NCBI RefSeq assembly: GCF_003813905.1
Contig: NZ_RPFJ01000011.1
Span: 186,001 to 250,000, forward strand
Source: Aureibaculum marinum
Lineage (GTDB): Bacteria > Bacteroidota > Bacteroidia > Flavobacteriales > Flavobacteriaceae
DNA length: 64,000 nt
Direction: 5' to 3'
Positions 35,770 to 43,300 of the stretch are shown piece by piece. How positions within the stretch are numbered: the stretch's first letter is position 1; each line of letters opens with the position of its first letter. A program made the position numbers and the translations under genes. The notes beneath the pieces are model-generated. The model saw only the letters and a list, made by a program, of their open reading frames with translations, made no database searches and was not told the DNA's origin.

Positions 35770-36576
35770 ATGAAAGATAAGAGAATATTGTATGTATCGT
35801 CTGAGGTGATACCTTATTTACCAGAAACTGATACAGCAAGCACTTCCTTTGAGTTGGCAAGACAAATGCACGGTAAAGGTGCTCAAATTAGAATTTTCAT
35901 GCCAAGATTTGGTGTTATAAATGAAAGAAGACATCAATTGCATGAAGTAATACGATTATCAGGTATGAACCTTATCATTAATGATATGGACATGCCATTG
36001 ATTATCAAAGTAGCTTCAATTCCAAAAGAAAGAATGCAGGTTTACTTTATTGATAATGATGAGTATTTTAAACGCAAAGCTGTGTATTCTGATGAAGACG
36101 GAAAGTTGTTTGAAGATAACGATGAAAGAGCAATCTTTTTTGCAAAAGGAGTAATAGAAACTGTAAAAAAGTTAAATTGGACTCCAGATATTATCCATGT
36201 ACATGGTTGGATGGCGTCGTTATTGCCATTATATTTAAGAGAATACTATAAAAACGATCCTTTATATATCAATAGTAAAATAGTTACCTCTATTTATGAT
36301 GGAGGTTTTAAAGGCACTATTGGAGATAAACTGGTTGACAAAATTAAATTTGATGGTATAAATGATGAAAAATTAACATCGCTTTCCTCTTCTAGCTATA
36401 ATAATCTTCTAAAAATAGCCATTGAAAATTCTGATGGTGTTATTAAAGGTAGTGAAACTATTCCAGATGAACTATTAGAATTTGTTAATCAAAAAAATAT
36501 ACCACTACTAGAGCATCCATTAGAAGAAGGATTAACAGATATTTATTCCAACTTTTACCTTACCGAAGTTTTATAA
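35770..36576 (+). CDS. Half-length glycogen-synthase-like (GT5 N-domain) protein
   Basis: A 268-residue protein matching only the N-terminal Rossmann domain of starch/glycogen synthases (RILYVSSEVIPYLPE, then DIIHVHGWMASLLPLYL). A full GlgA has about 480 residues and two domains. Here the C-terminal nucleotide-sugar domain is absent, and the ADP-glucose-binding K-T-G-G is replaced by E-T-D-T. It is therefore unlikely to make glycogen, despite the usual label. Its place before the DUF4270 gene (26 bases) and glmS suggests an envelope-related role. Function unknown. Confidence 0.85.
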   Translation: MKDKRILYVSSEVIPYLPETDTASTSFELARQMHGKGAQIRIFMPRFGVINERRHQLHEVIRLSGMNLIINDMDMPLIIKVASIPKERMQVYFIDNDEYFKRKAVYSDEDGKLFEDNDERAIFFAKGVIETVKKLNWTPDIIHVHGWMASLLPLYLREYYKNDPLYINSKIVTSIYDGGFKGTIGDKLVDKIKFDGINDEKLTSLSSSSYNNLLKIAIENSDGVIKGSETIPDELLEFVNQKNIPLLEHPLEEGLTDIYSNFYLTEVL

Positions 36577-36602
36577 AATAATATAAAAATAATTTTTTGT
36601 TT

Positions 36603-38183
36603 ATGACTACAAAAATTGTGAACAGTATTAAATATATAATTATATTTTCTATTGTATTAATGAGTGTAATAGCTTGTGAAAAGGATTTTGAAAATATTGG
36701 AGTTGGTTTAGTCGATAATGATTTATTTGTACCAAAACAAGCTACTTTTGAGGTCGTTTCATATAACAAAAATGTTGATTCTTCTAGAATTTTTAGTAAT
36801 AATCCTCATTTGTTAGGAGTTACAAAAGATAAAAATTTTGGACTTTTAAAGGCTTCTATAGTTGCTCAAGTAAATTTAGCTACTATTAATTTTACCGAAA
36901 ATATGTCTATAGATGCCGTAATTTTAGACATTCCTTATTATTCTACTGCGTTAGAAAGTAATTCTGATGGAACACCAAATTTTCAACTCGATTCAATTAT
37001 AGGTAATCAAGATTTAGAATTTGACTTAAAAGTATATAGAAATAACACGTATTTAAATTCATTAGATCCAGAAAATCCAGAGTTGAGTAAAAAATATTAT
37101 TCAGATGAGACCTATAGTAAAGGAGAATTACTTTTTACTACAAGTGAATTTAAGCCAAATAAAAATGATACGGTTTATATTGTAGAAAGAAAGTTTTTAG
37201 ATGGAGACCCTAGTACTGTTGATGATAGAGATACTATTAAACCTGCTACTGTAGCTCCATCTATAAAAATACCTTTGGATACTACTTTTTTTAGAACACA
37301 TTTTATAGATCAACAAAATTCAGGTGCATTTGACTCTAACGATAATTTTATAAATTATTTTAGAGGTCTTATTATAGAAGCTGATGGTACTGATGGTTCT
37401 TTAATGACGCTTGCAATGTCTAATGCTACTATGACTTTTTATTATAGTAATATTGTTTTGACGAATGAATCTGAGTCTACTGGCGATTTAAATGGGGATG
37501 GAGATACTGACGATACTGATGTGCCTGTAAAAACCAAACAGACTGCAATTTTTTCTTTAAGTGGATTAAAAACAGGAATTTATACAAGAGATTATACTTT
37601 AGCAGAAGATAGTAATATTAATACTTATTTAAGTAATCCTGATACTATAAATGGTGAAGATAAATTATTTGTACAAGGAGCTGCTGGATCTGTAGCGGTA
37701 GTGGATTTATTGAAAGGAATTGGAGAAGAGCAGTTAGAAGAAATTAGAAGTGAAAACTGGCTTATAAATGATGCTAGTTTAACATTCTATGTAGAAAGTG
37801 ATGTGGATACCATAATTCCTTACAAATTGTATTTGTATAATTATGATGAGCATACTCAAATTCTTGATGCTATGACAGAATTTCAATTAAATCAATTTAA
37901 TGGAGTGTTGGAAAAGACCGAAGACAATAAACCTTTAAAATATAAGTTTACTATTACGGATTATATTTCAGAAGTTTTAAAATCGGACGATCCTTTAAGT
38001 TTTAATAAATTAGCAATAAAGGTTTATCATACTGGAGATGACCCTACTGCAGAGTCGGATACCAATATTAAAGATTACAGTTGGAATCCTAAAGGAGTTA
38101 TTCTTAAAGGGAATAAATTAGCTAGTCCTACCGATGAAAAAAGGCTAAAACTTGAAATATTTTACACAGTTAATAACGAATAA
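36603..38183 (+). CDS. DUF4270 lipoprotein
   Basis: About 526 residues. Start set at the ATG 36603 (the frame is open from a TTG at 36597); this gives a signal peptide with lipobox S-V-I-A-C, so it is lipidated at about Cys24. The mature protein is beta-rich and matches the DUF4270 family of Bacteroidota surface or outer-membrane lipoproteins. There is an Asp-rich D-x-N-G-D-x-D-x-D-D calcium-binding-like loop near residue 295 (DLNGDGDTDDTD). Function is unknown. It lies between the GlgA-like gene and glmS (21-base gap), likely one operon. Confidence 0.88.
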   Translation: MTTKIVNSIKYIIIFSIVLMSVIACEKDFENIGVGLVDNDLFVPKQATFEVVSYNKNVDSSRIFSNNPHLLGVTKDKNFGLLKASIVAQVNLATINFTENMSIDAVILDIPYYSTALESNSDGTPNFQLDSIIGNQDLEFDLKVYRNNTYLNSLDPENPELSKKYYSDETYSKGELLFTTSEFKPNKNDTVYIVERKFLDGDPSTVDDRDTIKPATVAPSIKIPLDTTFFRTHFIDQQNSGAFDSNDNFINYFRGLIIEADGTDGSLMTLAMSNATMTFYYSNIVLTNESESTGDLNGDGDTDDTDVPVKTKQTAIFSLSGLKTGIYTRDYTLAEDSNINTYLSNPDTINGEDKLFVQGAAGSVAVVDLLKGIGEEQLEEIRSENWLINDASLTFYVESDVDTIIPYKLYLYNYDEHTQILDAMTEFQLNQFNGVLEKTEDNKPLKYKFTITDYISEVLKSDDPLSFNKLAIKVYHTGDDPTAESDTNIKDYSWNPKGVILKGNKLASPTDEKRLKLEIFYTVNNE

Positions 38184-38204
38184 GTTCATAAAAAAATAAC
38201 GAAA

Positions 38205-40049
38205 ATGTGTGGAATTACAGGTTATATAGGTTATAGGGATGCATACCCCATTATTATTAACGGTTTACAACGTTTAGAATATAGAGGTTACGATAGTGCT
38301 GGCCTAGTACTTTATGATGGCACTCAAATTAATTTAGCTAAAACTAAAGGTAAAGTAAGTGACCTTGTAGAAAAAGTTTCTAAAAAAGAAGGGAATTTAG
38401 GTATTGGACATACACGATGGGCAACACATGGTATACCTAATGATGTAAATTCACATCCTCATACTTCACAGTCAGGAAATTTGGTTATTGTACATAATGG
38501 TATTATTGAAAATTATGATACTATAAAAAAAGAATTAATCAATAGAGGATATACTTTTCAAAGTGATACCGATACTGAAGTGTTGGTTAATTTAATTGAA
38601 GAAGTACAGAAAAACAACGATGTAAAGCTTGGTAAAGCAGTTCAAATTGCTTTAAATGAGGTGGTTGGTGCATACGCTATAGCTGTATTTGATAAAAGAA
38701 AACCAAATGAAATTGTTGTGGCTCGTTTAGGAAGTCCTATAGCAATTGGTGTGGGTAAAGACAAAAAAGAGTTTTTTATCGCTTCCGATGCTTCACCATT
38801 TATTGAATACACCAAAGATGCTATTTATTTGGATGATGAAGAAATGGCTATCATAAGAGTAGGAAAAGATGTTAAAATTAGAAAAATAAATGACGATTCT
38901 TTAGTTGATGCCAATATTCAAGAGTTACAAATGAATCTTGAACAGATTGAAAAAGGAGGCTATGAGCATTTTATGCTAAAGGAGATTTATGAGCAACCTA
39001 GAGCTATTCAGGATACTTATAGAGGGCGTTTGTTAAGAGATGAGGCTATTATTAAGATGGCTGGTGTTGAAGATAATATGAAAAAGTTTTTAAATGCTGA
39101 TCGTATTATTATTGTAGCTTGTGGTACTTCATGGCATGCCGGTTTAGTAGCAGAATATATTTTTGAAGAATTTTCTAGAATTCCTGTTGAGGTAGAATAC
39201 GCCTCTGAATTTAGATATAGAAATCCTATAATAACAGAAAAAGACATTGTTATTGCAATTTCTCAATCTGGTGAAACGGCAGATACTTTAGCGGCAGTAA
39301 AATTAGCTAAAGAAAAAGGAGCCTTTGTATTTGGTGTTTGTAATGTAGTAGGGTCTTCTATTGCTAGAGAAACACATGCAGGTGCTTATACACATGCAGG
39401 TCCTGAAATTGGAGTTGCTTCTACAAAGGCATTTACTACTCAAATTACAGTGTTGTCTTTAATGGCTTTACGATTAGCAAGAGCAAAAGGTACAATGTCA
39501 AGTTCTGTTTTTAGAATGTATTTGCAAGAATTAGAACTTATTCCTCAAAAAGTTGAGCAGTTATTGAGTGTAAATGAACATGTAAAAGAAATTTCAAAAA
39601 AATATTTGCTTTCTACAAACTGTTTATATTTAGGCAGAGGATATAATTTCCCAGTGGCTTTAGAAGGAGCTTTAAAGCTAAAAGAAATCTCATATATACA
39701 TGCAGAAGGTTATCCTGCAGCAGAAATGAAACACGGACCTATTGCATTAATCGATGATAGAATGCCTGTAATTGTTATTGCTACAAGCAAAGGGCATTAT
39801 GAAAAAGTTGTAAGTAACATTCAGGAAATAAAATCGCGAAAAGGGAAAATTATTGCTATCGTTACGGAAGGAGATACTACGGTAAAAGAAATTGCGGATC
39901 ATGTTATTGAAATTCCAGATTCTGAAGAAGCATTTTCACCATTATTAACTACTATTCCGTTACAACTTTTATCATATCATATTGCAGTAATGCGTAATTG
40001 TAATGTTGATCAGCCAAGAAACTTGGCAAAGTCGGTTACCGTGGAGTAA
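38205..40049 (+). CDS. glmS: Glucosamine-6-phosphate synthase
   Basis: A 614-residue glutamine-fructose-6-phosphate aminotransferase, the entry step to UDP-GlcNAc for peptidoglycan and lipid A. The N-terminal Ntn-hydrolase domain starts at Cys2 (MCGITGYIGYRDA) with RWATHG; the two SIS domains carry VACGTSWHAGLV and SQSGETADT; the end is PRNLAKSVTVE. Length is exact for the family. No glmS ribozyme is expected in this phylum, and the 21-base upstream gap has no room for one. A terminator shared with pth follows. Confidence 0.98.
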   Translation: MCGITGYIGYRDAYPIIINGLQRLEYRGYDSAGLVLYDGTQINLAKTKGKVSDLVEKVSKKEGNLGIGHTRWATHGIPNDVNSHPHTSQSGNLVIVHNGIIENYDTIKKELINRGYTFQSDTDTEVLVNLIEEVQKNNDVKLGKAVQIALNEVVGAYAIAVFDKRKPNEIVVARLGSPIAIGVGKDKKEFFIASDASPFIEYTKDAIYLDDEEMAIIRVGKDVKIRKINDDSLVDANIQELQMNLEQIEKGGYEHFMLKEIYEQPRAIQDTYRGRLLRDEAIIKMAGVEDNMKKFLNADRIIIVACGTSWHAGLVAEYIFEEFSRIPVEVEYASEFRYRNPIITEKDIVIAISQSGETADTLAAVKLAKEKGAFVFGVCNVVGSSIARETHAGAYTHAGPEIGVASTKAFTTQITVLSLMALRLARAKGTMSSSVFRMYLQELELIPQKVEQLLSVNEHVKEISKKYLLSTNCLYLGRGYNFPVALEGALKLKEISYIHAEGYPAAEMKHGPIALIDDRMPVIVIATSKGHYEKVVSNIQEIKSRKGKIIAIVTEGDTTVKEIADHVIEIPDSEEAFSPLLTTIPLQLLSYHIAVMRNCNVDQPRNLAKSVTVE

Positions 40050-40073
40050 TTAGATAAAATAACAGTAATATAT

Positions 40074-40109
40074 AAACTCCAAGGAAATACCTATTTCTTT
40101 GGAGTTTTT
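40074..40109. terminator. Bidirectional terminator between glmS and pth
   Basis: A 15-bp stem with one G-U pair (40074-40088 with 40093-40107) and a 4-nt loop, with A and T runs on the two flanks. The right arm reaches the pth stop codon. Confidence 0.85.
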
Positions 40110-40734
40110 ATTTGCCATTAAATTCGCTCATGGTATTGTTTAGACCTGCTGTACCAAAAGATTTAATAAGGTCACATGATTTTTCTAATCTTTCTCCGAG
40201 TTTACTTTCTTCATCAGGGTTCCATTTGCCTAAAACATAATCTATTAATTTGCCTTTGCTAAACTGATCTCCAACACCAAATCTAAAGCGAGCGTAGTTT
40301 TGAGTATTTAATTGTAAGTTAATGTCTTTAAGTCCATTATGTCCACCAGCACTTCCTTTACCTTTTAGTCGAATGGTTCCGAATGAAATATTGATATCAT
40401 CACAAACAATCAGTACATTTTCCAGAGCAATCTTTTCTTTCGTCATCCAGTATTTTACGGCTTTACCGCTCAAATTCATATAAGTTGACGGTTTTAATAG
40501 TATAAAAGTTCTTCCTTTAAATCTAAATTGGCTGATGGCTCCTAATTTTTTATTTTCGAAAGTGATATTTTCATTTGTGGCAAGTCTATCTAAAATTTTA
40601 AATCCGATGTTGTGTCGGGTATTATCATATTCTGAACCAATATTTCCTAGTCCTACAATTAAAAATTTTTTCATCTCAGGTATGGTGTTATTTTTTGTAG
40701 TAAAAAATGATTTTAAAAAGGATAGCAATCCCAT
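40108..40734 (-). CDS. pth: Peptidyl-tRNA hydrolase
   Basis: A 208-residue Pth that recycles peptidyl-tRNA. The core starts at about residue 21 with MKKFLIVGLGNIGSEYDNTR, followed by the catalytic His in NIGFKILD, STYMNLSGKAV and GGHNGLKDI. A 20-residue N-terminal lead is present before the core; many flavobacterial Pth proteins have such a lead, so I kept the longer start, though the ATG at 40674 is an alternative. It follows the rplY terminator. Confidence 0.93.
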   Translation of the reverse strand: MGLLSFLKSFFTTKNNTIPEMKKFLIVGLGNIGSEYDNTRHNIGFKILDRLATNENITFENKKLGAISQFRFKGRTFILLKPSTYMNLSGKAVKYWMTKEKIALENVLIVCDDINISFGTIRLKGKGSAGGHNGLKDINLQLNTQNYARFRFGVGDQFSKGKLIDYVLGKWNPDEESKLGERLEKSCDLIKSFGTAGLNNTMSEFNGK

Positions 40735-40760
40735 TTTATTTGTTTTAGGCTGTAAAAATA

Positions 40761-40790
40761 AAAAAAGCCTCGCTATTGCGAGGCCTTTTT
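40761..40790. terminator. rplY terminator
   Basis: A 7-bp GC-rich stem (40767-40773 with 40778-40784), loop TATT, with A6 on the left and T5 on the right. It ends the leftward prs-rplY transcript and could also work on the other strand. Confidence 0.8.
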
Positions 40791-40813
40791 AACTTTATAG
40801 AAGTTTTTTGATA

Positions 40814-41455
40814 TTAAGCTTCTCCTTCTGCAGTGGCTTCACCAGCTTCTGCAGTTGAACCTTCTTCACCTTCTTCACCTTCTTCATCATCAGCATCATC
40901 AACAATAGCAGCACGTGCATTTCTTACTTGCACTACAACCATATCTTCTGGGTGTAAAATGTCATATTCGTCACATAAAAGCGATTCAACAAATACTTTA
41001 TCACCAATTTTAAGTTTTGAAATATCAATATTGATAAAATCAGGTAAATTAGCAGGAATTGCTTTAATTCTTAATCTACGATTTGGAAAACGCAATACAC
41101 CACCATTTATTACACCTGGTGCATTACCTATTAATTTTACAGGAATATTTAACGATACAGGTTTGTCATCAAATAATTGATAAAAGTCGATATGTAAAAT
41201 TCTATCAGTAACTGGGTGAAATTGAATGTCTTGTACGATTGCATTCAATTTTTCTCCACTTTCTAATTCAATCGTTGCAGTATATACGTTTGGAGTATAT
41301 ATTAAATGTCTGAACGCTAATTCATCTGCTGAAAAGTGAACAGGCTTTTCTCCTCCGTATAATACGCAAGGTACCTTTCCAGCATTACGTAAGGCTTTGG
41401 TAGCTACCTTGCCCACGATTTCTCTTTTGGATCCTTTGATTGTAATAGATTTCAT
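40814..41455 (-). CDS. rplY: 50S ribosomal protein L25 (CTC type)
   Basis: A 213-residue TL5/CTC-type L25 that binds 5S rRNA. The N-terminal L25 domain (1-90: [20 protein letters not shown]) is followed by the C-terminal CTC beta domain and a very acidic tail (Glu/Asp/Ala-rich from about residue 187). Length is typical of the two-domain form. It starts 34 bases after the prs stop, the standard prs-rplY-pth order. Confidence 0.96.
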   Translation of the reverse strand: MKSITIKGSKREIVGKVATKALRNAGKVPCVLYGGEKPVHFSADELAFRHLIYTPNVYTATIELESGEKLNAIVQDIQFHPVTDRILHIDFYQLFDDKPVSLNIPVKLIGNAPGVINGGVLRFPNRRLRIKAIPANLPDFINIDISKLKIGDKVFVESLLCDEYDILHPEDMVVVQVRNARAAIVDDADDEEGEEGEEGSTAEAGEATAEGEA

Positions 41456-41489
41456 TTTATTTATTTATGTTTAATTGTTTCAAATTTTT

Positions 41490-42431
41490 TTACATTAAAA
41501 ATTGCCCACTAATCGATTTGTTGTTATGCACTTTGTGCATAATATCGGCAAATAAAGGGGCACAAGATACTACTTTTATCTTATCGATTTGTTTTTTTAA
41601 TGGAATAGTGTTTGTAATTAAAAGTTCATCTAATTTTGAATTTTCAATACGTTCATAAGCCTCGCCCGATAATACTGGGTGAGTACAAATGGCACGAACA
41701 CTTTTAGCTCCTCTTTCCATCATTAAATCTGCTGCTTTAGTAAGTGTTCCAGCTGTATCAATCATATCATCAACAAGAATTACATTTCTTCCTTCAACAT
41801 TTCCAATTAATTCCATGTGAGATACAACATTGGCTTTTTTACGTTGTTTATAGCAGATAACTACTTCGCTCTTTAAATATTTAGAATAGGCGTAGGCTCT
41901 TTTAGAACCACCCATATCTGGAGAAGCTACGGTAATATCATCTAAATTCAGAGCTTTTATTGCAGGTAAAAATATAGTAGATGCAAACAAATGATCTACA
42001 GGTTTTTCAAAGAACCCTTGAATTTGATCTGCATGTAGGTCCATTGTAATAATACGAGTAGCTCCAGCTGTTTCTAATAATTTAGCAACTAATTTGGCAG
42101 CAATAGGGACTCTTGGTTTATCTTTTCTGTCTTGCCTTGCCCAACCAAAATAAGGCATAACAGCAGTTATATGTCTGGCAGACGCTCGCTTAGCTGCGTC
42201 TATCATCAATAACATTTCCATTAAGTTATCAGAATTGGGAAAAGTAGATCCAATAATAAATATTCTTCGTCCTCTTATTGATTCTTCAAATGAAACTTGA
42301 AACTCACCATCACTAAAAACATTTTTTTTAGATTTGCCTAGCTCACAACCATAAGACTCTGCAATTTCTTTAGCCAAATCAATAGATTGCGAACATGCAA
42401 AAAATTTAGGCTTAGGTATTCTTTGTTTCAT
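41490..42431 (-). CDS. prs: Ribose-phosphate pyrophosphokinase
   Basis: A 313-residue class I PRPP synthetase, which makes PRPP from ribose 5-phosphate and ATP for nucleotide, His and Trp synthesis. Motifs: SDGEFQVSFEESIRGRRIFI, ITMDLHADQIQGFFEKPVDH (metal and ATP), and the PRPP loop VILVDDMIDTAGTL. Length is standard. It lies between tRNA-Leu and rplY, all leftward. Confidence 0.97.
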   Translation of the reverse strand: MKQRIPKPKFFACSQSIDLAKEIAESYGCELGKSKKNVFSDGEFQVSFEESIRGRRIFIIGSTFPNSDNLMEMLLMIDAAKRASARHITAVMPYFGWARQDRKDKPRVPIAAKLVAKLLETAGATRIITMDLHADQIQGFFEKPVDHLFASTIFLPAIKALNLDDITVASPDMGGSKRAYAYSKYLKSEVVICYKQRKKANVVSHMELIGNVEGRNVILVDDMIDTAGTLTKAADLMMERGAKSVRAICTHPVLSGEAYERIENSKLDELLITNTIPLKKQIDKIKVVSCAPLFADIMHKVHNNKSISGQFLM

Positions 42432-42506
42432 TTTGAAATAGATATTAGACTTGAGATATTAGAAAATAATTCCTCATTGATAACTTCTCCCTCATAACTA
42501 AAAAAG

Positions 42507-42588
42507 TACCTTGGGTGGGAATCGAACCCACACTCCCGAAAGAACTGGATTTTGAATCCAGCGTGTCTACCAGTTCCACCACCAAGGC
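42507..42588 (-). tRNA. tRNA-Leu (CAA)
   Basis: An 82-nt class II tRNA. The acceptor arm is GCCTTGG with CCAAGGT (first pair G-U), with A as discriminator base. The anticodon stem is CTGGA/TCCAG with loop TTCAAAA, giving CAA for Leu UUG. A long variable arm and the T arm with GTTCGATTC are present. CCA is not encoded. T residues follow the 3' end. Confidence 0.95.
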
Positions 42589-42620
42589 ATTACTTACATA
42601 TCTTCTTGGATACGAGGGTG

Positions 42621-42628
42621 CAAAATTA
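42621..42628 (-). promoter_or_regulatory. tRNA-Leu -7 element
   Basis: Reads TAATTTTG on the minus strand, matching TANNTTTG, 33 bases upstream of the mature tRNA 5' end. Confidence 0.45.
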
Positions 42629-42823
42629 AAAAATATTTTGATTTTAAAGGCATTAAAAGATATATTTATTTTTTGAAAGAAATGGACGCTATTTTCAATG
42701 ATTTTTAAGTGTGATTTAATACATGAAAATATATCTTTTTAAAAGTAAAACGTTGTATTACGTTTTTATAGGAATAAAATAAATAGGCTATAATAGGTGT
42801 AACGTATAAAATTTGAATATTTC

Positions 42824-43135
42824 TTAATTTAATGAAGTAATTTCAAATTTTTGTGGTTGTAATTCAGGAGAAATTTCAGGTGTAGGTATTGGTTGTTGTT
42901 GAGATTGTAATTCTTCCAATAAATTAGTAGCAAATGCATAATCAACTTTTCTAAATCTATTTGCAGCAAATGCGTTGTAGCCGCTTCTTGGACTTTTAAC
43001 TTCTTTTAAAATTAAGCCTCCATCGTAAGGGTTAAATCCTGTAACAGTGTACATCTCATTTTCTTTTAAACCTCCCAGTCTGTACCATCTTCTTTTAGCA
43101 TTTACACAAACTACAATTTCTCCTACTTTAAACAT
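42824..43135 (-). CDS. Small basic protein, phage-like family
   Basis: A 103-residue soluble protein. The first 70 residues (KVGEIVVCVNAKRRWYRLGG, then MYTVTGFNPYDGG and FRKVDYAF) resemble short SH3-like proteins found in Bacteroidota chromosomes and phages. The last 30 residues are Gln/Pro-rich and look disordered. There are no other phage genes nearby, so it is probably a stray or domesticated gene. The family resemblance is from memory; the frame itself looks real. Confidence 0.65.
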   Translation of the reverse strand: MFKVGEIVVCVNAKRRWYRLGGLKENEMYTVTGFNPYDGGLILKEVKSPRSGYNAFAANRFRKVDYAFATNLLEELQSQQQPIPTPEISPELQPQKFEITSLN

Positions 43136-43300
43136 AATTTTCTGTTTTTTTAATTGGTTGCTTTCGTATTTAAAACAACTACTGAAACAAAAAACCTACC
43201 TTGATGCTTGTTAATTTTTCTTAATGAGCTGTAAGTGGTTAATTATCAGTGTAAAAAATGTGTCTTATTGTTTGAGATTTTAGTAAAGTTGTTTTATTTA

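Noticed and set aside
40833-40920. Short tandem codons for Glu/Gly at the end of rplY as a repeat element
   Set aside because: It is the normal acidic low-complexity tail of CTC-type L25.
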